62,550 nucleotides of DNA from a virus. Positions 44,843-52,550 of this stretch are shown piece by piece. The notes below the pieces were generated by a model, which was given only the letters and a program-made list of their open reading frames with translations, made no database searches and had not been told where the DNA came from. The stretch spans positions 1 through 62,550 of the IMG/VR virus record IMGVR_UViG_3300042402_005680; one strand, written 5' to 3'. The stretch's first letter is position 1, and each line of letters starts with the position of its first letter. Made by a program: the position numbers and the translations under genes.

Positions 44843-44871
44843 ATATTACGATAAAACACAGAATAGTGCAA
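44843..44871 (-). promoter_or_regulatory. Promoter for the SWIM gene and tRNA cluster
   Basis: Minus strand TTGCAC, 17 bases, TAATAT. The terminator at 44881-44911 lies just upstream. Confidence 0.7.
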
Positions 44872-44880
44872 GAGAAAAAT

Positions 44881-44911
44881 AAAGGTGTGAGCACCGAGTA
44901 CTCACACCTTT
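44881..44911 (-). terminator. Terminator of the 45.0-kb noncoding transcript
   Basis: Perfect 11-bp stem AAAGGTGTGAG/CTCACACCTTT followed on the minus strand by ATTTTTCTC. Confidence 0.85.
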
Positions 44912-45159
44912 ATGGTTGTGCCTACTGCACAGTAGGACTTCATCAGAGGTCAACCACTTCTCCTAAAACTACTTTAGTGCTGGGTGAGTTTAGCGACCCT
45001 GAGCAGTTTTGCTGTTTACCTGATTACTGCTAACAGGCCCCTCACACTTAGCCTTGCTAAGCCTAGAGAGTTGAGTGTAAAAGCTGCCCCGCCCATCCGC
45101 ACTTTTACGAGACTGTTCACACGCGCTAGCATTATTAACAGTCTTACCAATCCACAAAC
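44912..45159 (-). ncRNA. Candidate structured ncRNA or long 3' UTR, about 250 nt
   Basis: No gene on either strand. Minus-strand stems in order: GACTGTT...AACAGTC, TAAAAG-TGC...GCA-GCTTTTA, TTAGC-AAG-GCTAA, GCAGT...ACTGC and CCTACTG-TG-CAGTAGG, ending in the terminator at 44881-44911. It follows directly the stop of the 45160-45486 gene, so it may be processed from that message. No known family recognised. Confidence 0.5.
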
Positions 45160-45486
45160 CTAAGCCTGTGAATCGTCATGAGTCTTTAGATACACTATCA
45201 GAGAAGACAGTGCTTCTTTGGTAGACCCACTAAAACCAGTAGTATCAAACCCTACTAAGGACTGGAGTGTATTAAGCATTTCTTTTTTAGAAGTACCATT
45301 CTTACGATCTTGCGGTTTTGGCGCAGGAACGTAAACACCCTCTCGAACTAGTTTTGAGCGGACTGAACGTACCGGTTTTTGAAGCTGCTCAGCAATCTGG
45401 TCAAGACCGTCAGTGCCAAGCTGCGCATAGAGATTAAGTAGTTGCTGTGTTTGTTCTTCAGTGTAGTTTTGTTGTGCAGCGTTCAT
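45160..45486 (-). CDS. Helix-turn-helix-like DNA-binding protein, 108 aa
   Basis: NYTEEQTQQLLNLYAQLGTD, then LDQIAEQLQKPVRSVRSKLV is a Myb/SANT-like or sigma-region-like HTH, typical of a small regulator family in marine T4-like phages. A basic linker and a helical C terminus follow. Own promoter at 45515-45543. Confidence 0.75.
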   Translation of the reverse strand: MNAAQQNYTEEQTQQLLNLYAQLGTDGLDQIAEQLQKPVRSVRSKLVREGVYVPAPKPQDRKNGTSKKEMLNTLQSLVGFDTTGFSGSTKEALSSLIVYLKTHDDSQA

Positions 45487-45514
45487 AGATTCCTCATTGG
45501 CAATTTATACATAT

Positions 45515-45543
45515 ACTATAGCGCACTATAGAGGATGTGGCAA
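45515..45543 (-). promoter_or_regulatory. Promoter for the HTH gene
   Basis: Minus strand TTGCCA, 17 bases, TATAGT. Confidence 0.7.
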
Positions 45544-45569
45544 GAAGAATTTTATTTAACTTTTGGTCG

Positions 45570-45809
45570 TTACTCTGCCCAGTCTCTGTCTCTTCGAACA
45601 TAGAGAGGAGCTGTGCTACCATCTTGAAACTCTAAGAAGGTTTCGACACCTTCTCCTGAAATAGCACGTTCTTTTCCCGAGGTCTCAAAGACTAGCTCAG
45701 TAGCGTCTCTATTTACAACTCTTTTAGATACCAAGCGTAAGCCTTGAGTTTCACAGTGTTCTAGTGTTTCTTCTACATGAGCGGGACTACAGGTGACTCT
45801 TACTAACAT
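45570..45809 (-). CDS. Hypothetical protein, 79 aa
   Basis: Beta/alpha/beta layout (LVRVTCSPAHVEETLEHCET, then LRLVSKRVVNRDATELVFET), suggesting a ferredoxin-like small fold. Overlaps its neighbour. Unrecognised. Confidence 0.55.
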   Translation of the reverse strand: MLVRVTCSPAHVEETLEHCETQGLRLVSKRVVNRDATELVFETSGKERAISGEGVETFLEFQDGSTAPLYVRRDRDWAE

Positions 45810-45948
45810 TGAGGAGTCTCTTTTTGTCTCTGCGTCGTAACTTGCGTTTTTCTCGTTTCCATTCTTCTTTGTCTCCCTTAAAATTGATAATTCCTTTTTC
45901 TAAGGCCTGGGTTTTAGTGTCGCAATATAGTTTATCTAATTCGGACAC
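45787..45948 (-). CDS. Small basic protein, 53 aa, GTG start
   Basis: GTG at 45948 with AAGGAGACTCCGC upstream. Strongly Lys/Arg-rich end (EEWKREKRKLRRRDKKRLL). Likely nucleic-acid binding. Overlaps the next gene by 23 bases. Confidence 0.6.
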   Translation of the reverse strand: MSELDKLYCDTKTQALEKGIINFKGDKEEWKREKRKLRRRDKKRLLNVSKSHL

Positions 45949-45968
45949 GCGGAGTCTCCTTCTTCAGG

Positions 45969-46232
45969 CTACCCTACGACAGCTCCTTTCAGCTTGTCTA
46001 GAATAATCTGACTAGGATGGCTCTCGCCTTGAGAGCGATGAGCCATGCCTCTCATTAAGAATTGAATAGTAGCAATATCAAATGCAATAGCTGGGTCTTC
46101 TAGGTTGACGTCGTGATGCGCAAGATTGCTCATATAGTCTAGCGTAAAGGCATCAAGTATACCTTGCGTGACGTTAGCTTTAATAACGGCTTGCCTCTTT
46201 GCCGCAAAGTCTTGAAAGTTAATAACACTCAT
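45969..46232 (-). CDS. Hypothetical protein, 87 aa
   Basis: Helical; DIATIQFLMRGMAHRSQGES is a pattern found in small T4-like phage proteins of unknown role. ATG overlaps the ligase stop by one base. Confidence 0.6.
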   Translation of the reverse strand: MSVINFQDFAAKRQAVIKANVTQGILDAFTLDYMSNLAHHDVNLEDPAIAFDIATIQFLMRGMAHRSQGESHPSQIILDKLKGAVVG

Positions 46233-47935
46233 TAAAACATTCCTTTGAGCACAATCGCTCGATTATTCCAATAGTTGATTACCGGGATACCATACTTTTG
46301 CGCTTGTTTTGTCTTAGTCGATTCTTCTCCCGAAGAAATTAGCGCATAGCAGTCTTTGGTAAGTGCATCACTAAGTTCGAATCCGAACTTGGAGAGATGA
46401 GCCCCTAGTTCTGATTTAGTCATGTCCAGTTTTCCAGTAACACATACTTTGCGATACTCTACCTTATCTTCAGGAGTAGAGGTTTCGACCTCTAATCTAT
46501 AAGGCAGTCGTTCTACCCAATCTGCATTAACCTCCAACCAGCTTAAGATGTTTTCTACGGTAGTAGGCCCAATCCCATGAATCTGTAGCTCCCCAATACG
46601 TGAGAGATTTTCAAAAGCAGGAATGTGTTTACAGATAAGTTGAGCTGTAGATTTACCTACGCCAGGAATACCCAAGGATGCAAGTACTGTCGGATAGTCT
46701 TTCGGACGAGAAATCTCTTCTCGAATTTTATCTCCATTTTTACCAAGAATGCTCCACGGCACATCACCATAGAGTTCAGAGGGATGCGAGATTTCAAGCT
46801 TCTCAATAGAAGATGGGCCTAGACCTTTAATACCGAGTGTTTTAACATAGTGCTCTACTAAGCGCTGACCATTCTCCGCATCAACATAAATCTTTGGCCC
46901 CCGACGCTCTAGAGACACTCCTAGAGCTCGCTCTGCGTCTGCGAGAGAAAACGGAGCGTAGTTAGAGTGCTCAAGAACTCGCACAAACTGAGGGGTAATT
47001 CTGCGTTCAATGAGAATAGAATCTCCGGGACGGAGATTGTTTTCCAGTACAAATTCAAGATTATGCAGAATAACTCGGGTAACTGTAGCCCCATCAAGCA
47101 CTACGGGGTCCACCAAGCCAACAGGAGTTACGACTCCACTACGGCCTACAGTCCAGATAATATCTTTAAGATTAGTAGCTGCGCTATAGTGCTCTTTTTG
47201 TTTCAGCGCTACTGCAAATCGCGGATGCTTAGAAGTATGACCCAGCTCTTGCTCTCGAGCATAGGAGTTTACTCGATAGACTTTACCATCTTGCGGATAC
47301 TGAGTATAGGCATCATCGAGTACAGTTTTGAAACCCGCTTTTTTAGCCAGTTTCAACCTATCAAGATAGTCTGCCTCTACACCGAGTACGTCGTGAACAA
47401 TAAAGCGCAGGTTACGCTCTTGTGCTTCTTTAGCACTCTTGAGTCCGAGAGCACCTGCAACATAGTTACGAAAGTTTTCTACATTAGGATTGTCTGTAAC
47501 TACCTCGCCGACAAAAGTAGCGCTTTGGGCTACTGTTGGTGGAACTCCTTTGATAACCTTAGACAGGTGAATAACATTTTCACCATACTCACCATCACCC
47601 CGAGTAAGAAGAGTACGTAGAGCACCCGACTCATAGGTTGCAGACAGATTTACTCCATCAAGTTTAGGAGTAAGAACTGAAAATTCAGCCTCTACCTCTT
47701 CTTCACTGTACACCTTTTTCAGAGAATAGAGCTGATGCGGATGTTTGATTTTACCGCCAAGAGAGCTAATACGCACAGTAGGGCTGTCAGGGTCTTTCCA
47801 ACCCTGCAGCCGTTCCATTTCTACAAGTTGGTCATAGAGACCGTCATATTCTGAGTCTGAGAGAACAGGCTTACCTAGATCGTAGTAAAGCTTATCGTGA
47901 TGCAGAACAATACTTTTAAGTGATTTATAGTCCAT
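46232..47935 (-). CDS. ligA: NAD-dependent DNA ligase without zinc finger
   Basis: 567 residues. Adenylation domain with LTPKLDGVNLSATY (catalytic Lys of KxDG near 95) and TRGDGEYGENV; VGRSGVVTPVGLVDPV begins the OB fold. Two helix-hairpin-helix motifs (LGIKGLGPSSIEKL, LGIPGVGKSTAQLI) and a C-terminal BRCT (KVCVTGKLDMTKSELGAHLS) follow. The usual four-Cys zinc finger between OB and HhH is absent, which accounts for much of the difference from about 670 residues. The Ia domain is short but YYDLGKPVLSDSEYDGLYDQ is kept, so NAD+ use is likely. It seals nicks in phage DNA. Confidence 0.95.
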   Translation of the reverse strand: MDYKSLKSIVLHHDKLYYDLGKPVLSDSEYDGLYDQLVEMERLQGWKDPDSPTVRISSLGGKIKHPHQLYSLKKVYSEEEVEAEFSVLTPKLDGVNLSATYESGALRTLLTRGDGEYGENVIHLSKVIKGVPPTVAQSATFVGEVVTDNPNVENFRNYVAGALGLKSAKEAQERNLRFIVHDVLGVEADYLDRLKLAKKAGFKTVLDDAYTQYPQDGKVYRVNSYAREQELGHTSKHPRFAVALKQKEHYSAATNLKDIIWTVGRSGVVTPVGLVDPVVLDGATVTRVILHNLEFVLENNLRPGDSILIERRITPQFVRVLEHSNYAPFSLADAERALGVSLERRGPKIYVDAENGQRLVEHYVKTLGIKGLGPSSIEKLEISHPSELYGDVPWSILGKNGDKIREEISRPKDYPTVLASLGIPGVGKSTAQLICKHIPAFENLSRIGELQIHGIGPTTVENILSWLEVNADWVERLPYRLEVETSTPEDKVEYRKVCVTGKLDMTKSELGAHLSKFGFELSDALTKDCYALISSGEESTKTKQAQKYGIPVINYWNNRAIVLKGMF

Positions 47936-48152
47936 CTGAGTCCTCTTTTTTATCTTCTTCTAGAATATACTCCATAAAATTAGCATTTATCAAGAGAGAA
48001 TTAAGAATGCGACGAGTATCACGATAATGTGAATGCATTGTGTATGCATCAATTGCTATTAGCAACATTCCCGTAAAAAGAAGTAGTGGTGTGACATACT
48101 GAAGAATAAAAAGAACTATGAATACAACTCCTAGCAGTCCGTAACTTTTCAT
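47925..48152 (-). CDS. Membrane protein, 75 aa
   Basis: Two close membrane helices (GLLGVVFIVLFILQYVTPLL, FTGMLLIAIDAYTM) then a charged C terminus. Overlaps the ligase start by 11 bases and the SprT gene by four. Confidence 0.55.
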   Translation of the reverse strand: MKSYGLLGVVFIVLFILQYVTPLLLFTGMLLIAIDAYTMHSHYRDTRRILNSLLINANFMEYILEEDKKEDSDGL

Positions 48153-48655
48153 TGCAACACGCTAGAAACATATTCGTTATATAGTTTTTTCATTTCAACC
48201 TGATTTGGTAGCTTATGGTTAAATACAGCCTTACGTAATTGAGCGTAGGGTTGTTTAAAAGATTTACCGTGTGCTTTATCTACTGACATATTTAACACTT
48301 TTTTACGATAGAACTGGACCGCGTGTGCCATTTCATGGCAAACAATCATACCAGTAGCTAAGTTACGGTCAGTAGCATAGAATCCACCAATAACTGAATC
48401 AGCATCAAAACTGGCGTACTCGTACATTCTAAAAATAGTTCCGCGGTTTCGAGACAATAACCACATTGCGAGGTTAATTCCCGGACCGCTAGCATACCAA
48501 CCGCCTTTATGAGCTGTTCGAGTGGTTGCCCAATCTAAACGACAGTGGTGTAGTTCAAAAGAACTACAATCACTCCAACACTTAATTTCCTGCTCACATA
48601 GAGAAATCCAGTGATACACACTCTTCTCTAGGAGAATTTTACTAGGAGCGTCCAA
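48149..48655 (-). CDS. SprT-like zinc metalloprotease, 168 aa
   Basis: GMIVCHEMAHAVQF contains the HExxH zinc-protease motif, and KAHGKSFKQPYAQLRKAV gives the third His (H-G-x-x-F). This spacing is that of SprT/Spartan-type domains, which cleave DNA-bound proteins. The upstream gene encodes a zinc-binding protein that could be a partner. Confidence 0.82.
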   Translation of the reverse strand: MDAPSKILLEKSVYHWISLCEQEIKCWSDCSSFELHHCRLDWATTRTAHKGGWYASGPGINLAMWLLSRNRGTIFRMYEYASFDADSVIGGFYATDRNLATGMIVCHEMAHAVQFYRKKVLNMSVDKAHGKSFKQPYAQLRKAVFNHKLPNQVEMKKLYNEYVSSVLQ

Positions 48656-48827
48656 TGTCTATTACCTCTCGACGAGTAATAAGTTGATAGGCGCCTTTGT
48701 TAAAAGCAGGAGCGACAGTAAATTGCTTTGGCTTACCACCGTGCTGCAAACAAGTGCTATAGCCAAGGCGCGCTCGCGCTTCGCTAAAGTCTTCTCCACA
48801 AACAGAACACTTACACCATTCGTACAT
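48642..48827 (-). CDS. Small zinc-binding protein, 61 aa
   Basis: CKCSVCGEDFSEARARLGYS followed by C-x-x-H and the end AFNKGAYQLI is a pattern I know from short zinc proteins of marine podo- and myoviruses. The Cys/His set supports one zinc site. Start overlaps SprT by 14 bases. Confidence 0.7.
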   Translation of the reverse strand: MYEWCKCSVCGEDFSEARARLGYSTCLQHGGKPKQFTVAPAFNKGAYQLITRREVIDIGRS

Positions 48828-48888
48828 AGTTTACCTCTAAGATTATACTTAAAGATAGCATATAGTTAAGCACGTGTCTATAGATAAC

Positions 48889-49356
48889 TTAAATTCGTCG
48901 GGACCACTCTTGAATAAACTGTGAACTACTCTGAGTCTTCTTACCGCCAACATTAAAAAGCAGTAGAATACCGAGCTCCATACAGAGGTCTATCTCAGCC
49001 TGACTAACATTAGTAGGAGTACGGTCTCCACCATTAGCAAAGAATAGATTACCTCTACCCCCAACTCCGTTCGTTAGTAGGTGCTTAGAAGTGTAAAACT
49101 GTTGAATGGCTCCACAAGCAGTGCCGTCACTATCATCCCAGCCAGTTTGTACCTCGCTGACATGCTTACAGTGTTTTAAGATTGCAACTCGTTCACTAAG
49201 AGGTTGAAAAGGAGCACCCTTTTTTCGTGTCAACCAATTATCCGAGTTAGGTGCTACTACTAGAGTTCCTATATGAGCAGCTTGCTCCATTGCCGCAAGA
49301 TGACCCGAATGAATAGGGTCAAAGCCGCCTGTAAATAGTATATAATTCACAGACAC
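48889..49356 (-). CDS. Cytidylyltransferase-fold nucleotidyltransferase (RfaE/HldE-like), 155 aa
   Basis: NYILFTGGFDPIHSGHLAAM gives the T/HxGH nucleotide-binding site. LVVAPNSDNWLTRKKGAPFQ and LSERVAILKHCKHV match ADP-heptose or CDP-alcohol synthase type enzymes; SQFIQEWSR is near the end. It activates a sugar or alcohol phosphate; substrate unknown. Second enzyme of this fold in the window (cf. 22354). Confidence 0.85.
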   Translation of the reverse strand: MSVNYILFTGGFDPIHSGHLAAMEQAAHIGTLVVAPNSDNWLTRKKGAPFQPLSERVAILKHCKHVSEVQTGWDDSDGTACGAIQQFYTSKHLLTNGVGGRGNLFFANGGDRTPTNVSQAEIDLCMELGILLLFNVGGKKTQSSSQFIQEWSRRI

Positions 49357-49610
49357 AGATCTACCAGCTCTTGAATACGCTTAGTCTTTTCATCGAGTTC
49401 GTCAATGTTCTGCTTTTTCAGAGCCGTAGCAGCCGCTCGTACGTCAGCTACTGGAAGCCCGTATGTCTCTTTTAGATACTTAAGCTTATCACTAATCATA
49501 TCACGAGACGCATCTACCGATTCCATTAGACTGACAATTGTATGAATAGTTTTTGCTACGTCTTCCGGATTAATTGCATTAATCTGTTTCGGTTCTTTTT
49601 TCGGTGCCAT
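49347..49610 (-). CDS. Hypothetical protein, 87 aa
   Basis: Lys/Glu-rich helices with coiled-coil character (TKRIQELVDLCL, SDKLKYLKETYG). Overlaps neighbours by 10 and 32 bases. Unrecognised. Confidence 0.55.
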   Translation of the reverse strand: MAPKKEPKQINAINPEDVAKTIHTIVSLMESVDASRDMISDKLKYLKETYGLPVADVRAAATALKKQNIDELDEKTKRIQELVDLCL

Positions 49611-49950
49611 TTTGAGCCTTTACTTGAGAAATTAAATGTTGGAGAATTGTTCTGCTTCTTAGAGGAAGCGTTGTATTGTTCGGGTCTTGATGCTTAAAAC
49701 AAATAGCGAGTGTATGATGACCATTTACTGAATTTGCTACTAGTTGAATATCGTGGTCACTCATTGAGAGTACATCTAGAGGATATGGCAGTCTCATAAC
49801 ATACTCACCCCAGTACTGGTCTTCATGTGCTATGTCAGAGTCTAGACGTAATTCAGGAATCCACTTTGTTAAGTCGCGGAAAAACTTACGACCAACAAGT
49901 TCATTTGTTGGGATATCGCGAGGTAGTTCATAAATAATTGCTGAGTCCAT
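49579..49950 (-). CDS. Hypothetical protein, 123 aa
   Basis: Alpha/beta; RKFFRDLTKWIPELRLDSDI and LVANSVNGHHTLAICFKHQD. No recognised motif. Directly follows the GT2 gene (1-base gap). Confidence 0.55.
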   Translation of the reverse strand: MDSAIIYELPRDIPTNELVGRKFFRDLTKWIPELRLDSDIAHEDQYWGEYVMRLPYPLDVLSMSDHDIQLVANSVNGHHTLAICFKHQDPNNTTLPLRSRTILQHLISQVKAQNGTEKRTETD

Positions 49951-49951
49951 G

Positions 49952-50722
49952 CTATAGTCCTACTGTTTTAAATCTATCATATTCAACTTCACTTGGGAAG
50001 CGTGAAGTAGTTTTAAGTGCTGGATATGCTATGTCTATTCTGCGACTTTTAGGTACGTAGTCTACAGGTACAAGCTCATCGAACGGAGTTCGATATTCAA
50101 ATGGAGGCTGAGAGTCTCTACGAGCAACTTCACTTGGATGAATACTCTTTCCCCACTTCCACTGAAGGTACTCTCTATTATAGAGTACGCGATTCATAGA
50201 GGGATTACGTTTAACTGTCAGGCTCTTATTTGAGCCTGCAGAGGGAACCATTAGAGAATTAAGAACTATTCCTTGTAACATACAGCGTTGCTTATAATCA
50301 GCGTCTTCACTATACACATAGATAAAATTTTCATCAAAAGCGCCTACCTGTTTCCAGGTATCTCTATGAATTGCAAAACAGCTAAACTCAAAGTATGGTT
50401 GAAATACGCCAGTTAAACAAGTAGCAGAAGTCTCAGCTAGTGCGTCTTCTATTTGTTCTTCTGTATAGCACGCGTCGTCCTGCGTAATAATAATCTTTTC
50501 TAAATTTAAATAGTCAAAAGCTATACGACAAATAAGATTCCAGCCGCCAGCACAGCCAAGGTTAGTGCTAGTAGTATAGGTAGTACAGGTAAAAGTTGCA
50601 TCATAGCTTTGGTTTCCATTGTCTATAAAATAAAAAGTGGAGCCAGGGAAGTCTTTAACACTAATAGTATTAAAGAAGTCCTGGGCTCCACAATAACTTA
50701 GTACAAAAATGTGATTAGTCAT
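49952..50722 (-). CDS. GT2-like glycosyltransferase, 256 aa
   Basis: ATG at 50722 is preferred (overlaps the previous stop); a longer frame runs to 50755. MTNHIFVLSYCGAQDFFNTI, TTSTNLGCAGGWNLICRIAF (acceptor-side G-G-W-N), IIITQDDACYTEEQ in the DXD position and FIYVYSEDADYKQRC (catalytic E-D) are GT-A/GT2 features. Together with the sugar-nucleotide genes upstream it may decorate phage DNA, virion or host surface. Confidence 0.85.
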   Translation of the reverse strand: MTNHIFVLSYCGAQDFFNTISVKDFPGSTFYFIDNGNQSYDATFTCTTYTTSTNLGCAGGWNLICRIAFDYLNLEKIIITQDDACYTEEQIEDALAETSATCLTGVFQPYFEFSCFAIHRDTWKQVGAFDENFIYVYSEDADYKQRCMLQGIVLNSLMVPSAGSNKSLTVKRNPSMNRVLYNREYLQWKWGKSIHPSEVARRDSQPPFEYRTPFDELVPVDYVPKSRRIDIAYPALKTTSRFPSEVEYDRFKTVGL

Positions 50723-51473
50723 CTCTAATCGTGTTATTATAATCCACTGCAGCACGCAAGATCGAAAGATCTAAATCTAATTCAGTGCTAGAGGTATGAA
50801 GAAGAGCTGCGGTATCCTTAGGAAAGCAATAACCGCCAAATCCTCTAGAGTCCTCAAACACAAAAGTATGGCTAGGTCCTATTCTAGAATCTAGCGCAAT
50901 GCCTTCTCTAACATATCTATAGTCAATACCTAGACGCTCACAGAAGTCGTATATCTGATTAAAGAACGCAACTTTTGTAGCTAAAAAAGAGTTTCTAAAG
51001 TATTTTACTGTGATGGCCTCTTCGGGTCGCATCTCATATATTTCTATATTAGGAAAGGCTCGTTGGTAAAGTCTTTTCCAAAATAGTACATCTCCACCAG
51101 CAACAATAGCACTACTAGTAGCTTGTACATCTTCTATTGCAGTATCTGCACGTAAAAATTCAGGACTAAAAGTAATTTGGTGTTTTGAAAATCTTTTTTT
51201 AAGTTTTTTCCAACCCTCTAGACTAATAGTGCTCTTAATCATAATAGGTATGGAATCTGAACACTCACTAATTACAGATTCAACATAACTAGTATCACAG
51301 CTACCATCACTAGATTCTGGGGTAGGTACACATACAATTATGCCTTTTGCGCTTGGAAAATCTTGAATCTTTTTATAGGTATACTTTGGATCTACTACTG
51401 ATACCTCGTGAGTTCTTTTAAGTGTTTCATAGTAGGCTTTACCAACAAAGCCAAAACCAGCAATAATAATCAT
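50715..51473 (-). CDS. Nucleotide-sugar 6-dehydrogenase-like protein, truncated, 252 aa
   Basis: MIIIAGFGFVGKAYYETLKR is the NAD-binding start. VCVPTPESSDGSCDTSYVES, STISLEGWKKL, ITFSPEFLRAD, AITVKYFRNSFLATKVAFFN and RGFGGYCFPKDTAALL (catalytic Cys) follow the UDP-glucose/GDP-mannose dehydrogenase family. The C-terminal UDP-binding domain (about 130 residues) is missing, so substrate binding may come from a partner or the activity may differ. Confidence 0.9.
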   Translation of the reverse strand: MIIIAGFGFVGKAYYETLKRTHEVSVVDPKYTYKKIQDFPSAKGIIVCVPTPESSDGSCDTSYVESVISECSDSIPIMIKSTISLEGWKKLKKRFSKHQITFSPEFLRADTAIEDVQATSSAIVAGGDVLFWKRLYQRAFPNIEIYEMRPEEAITVKYFRNSFLATKVAFFNQIYDFCERLGIDYRYVREGIALDSRIGPSHTFVFEDSRGFGGYCFPKDTAALLHTSSTELDLDLSILRAAVDYNNTIRDD

Positions 51474-52183
51474 ATAGAAGCTTTCATAACAGACAATATT
51501 TTATATGTATTTTCCCAACCCTTAACAGTAAAACATTCACCTCTAGATTCTGTTTCAATAGCTACTTTTAATGGGTAGTCATTACCCCCGGGTTCCATTT
51601 TATCACCAAAAAAGAAAAGCCTGTCTTTAACTGAGAAGTCTTTAATAATCTGGCTTTTGTCATGACCTTTTGGAAAAATATCAATACCCGTATCGCCACC
51701 AACTCTAGCAGATAGGGTAGGAAATTTATGATTAAACTGAAGAGCTATACGTTCGCGCTCTTTGTTCTCCTCATCGTAATCTACGTATATTTGGCGCTGA
51801 CTTAGAGAAGCTAATCTACCTACCACAGAAAAATTAACGCAGCCTGGACGCTCTTCTAAATGTTTCCCGGCACGAATTGCAAAGTTACTGAGGTCTAGTT
51901 CTCTAGCTAACCATTCTTTTGCTTCAAGAGAAATTTTCCAGGGGCTAGTATAAATATTGTTATCTTGCTCCCACACATCATTGCCAGAGCAGTTATAAAC
52001 TCTTTTAGAAGCGTTAACAATATCTAACCCAAGCTGTTCAATTGTTTTAGGTCTGTCAGATCCAGTAATTAAATATACGGGGTAAGACTGACAAAAATCT
52101 AAAAAGAAGGTAGAAAAAGAAGAATCAATACGTTGACGGCTAGGGGTTAGAGTACCGTCAACGTCAAAAATAAATCGATACAT
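51470..52183 (-). CDS. Eukaryotic-type phosphomannomutase-like HAD protein, 237 aa
   Basis: RFIFDVDGTLTPSRQRID supplies the HAD nucleophiles. RPGCVNFSVVGRLASLSQRQ, ALQFNHKFPTLSARVGGDTG, IDIFPKGHDKSQII and FFGDKMEPGGNDYPL match the PMM1/PMM2-like family (NFSPIGR, F-P-K-G-x-D-K, FGDKxxPGGNDY) closely. The family interconverts mannose-6-P and mannose-1-P for GDP-mannose. Bacteria mostly use the unrelated alpha-D-phosphohexomutase type. It is coupled by 4-base overlap to the sugar dehydrogenase gene. Confidence 0.88.
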   Translation of the reverse strand: MYRFIFDVDGTLTPSRQRIDSSFSTFFLDFCQSYPVYLITGSDRPKTIEQLGLDIVNASKRVYNCSGNDVWEQDNNIYTSPWKISLEAKEWLARELDLSNFAIRAGKHLEERPGCVNFSVVGRLASLSQRQIYVDYDEENKERERIALQFNHKFPTLSARVGGDTGIDIFPKGHDKSQIIKDFSVKDRLFFFGDKMEPGGNDYPLKVAIETESRGECFTVKGWENTYKILSVMKASI

Positions 52184-52186
52184 AAT

Positions 52187-52540
52187 TTAGTTATTAGTTA
52201 TCCCAAAAAATGTCGGAGTCGGTGCTTCACTCGATTCTTGAAACGAGTTTTGGGGTTCCTCCGTGACAGGCGTACTTACAGATTCTGCGGGAATCTCTAC
52301 TAACTCAGGGGCAACGTCAATAGGTACATCAGGGGCAGCGTCAAAAAGTGCAATAGGATTTTGAATAACAATAACATCCGAACTAAAAAGAGCCTCAATC
52401 TCAGAAGAGGTCCAAGAGCTAATAGGCTTCCAGTCGGACTGAGGAACGTCTACTTTAGTCTTACTACCATCTTCTGAAACGCGCACCCATCGGTATACAT
52501 TTTTACTATTATTATCTATTACAGGGGTAAATTTAGGCAT
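52187..52540 (-). CDS. Hypothetical protein, 117 aa
   Basis: N-terminal half with Trp-rich beta strands (KNVYRWVRVSEDGSKTKVDV, PQSDWKPISSWTSSEIEAL), C-terminal half acidic, Pro/Glu-rich and probably disordered. Possibly a small structural or adaptor protein. Confidence 0.55.
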   Translation of the reverse strand: MPKFTPVIDNNSKNVYRWVRVSEDGSKTKVDVPQSDWKPISSWTSSEIEALFSSDVIVIQNPIALFDAAPDVPIDVAPELVEIPAESVSTPVTEEPQNSFQESSEAPTPTFFGITNN

Positions 52541-52550
52541 TATATTTCTC

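Noticed and set aside
44912-45159. RNase P RNA, 6S RNA, or hammerhead ribozyme (a CTGATGAAG string occurs)
   Set aside because: The required partner motifs (P4 strands; central bubble; GAAA with stem III) are absent.
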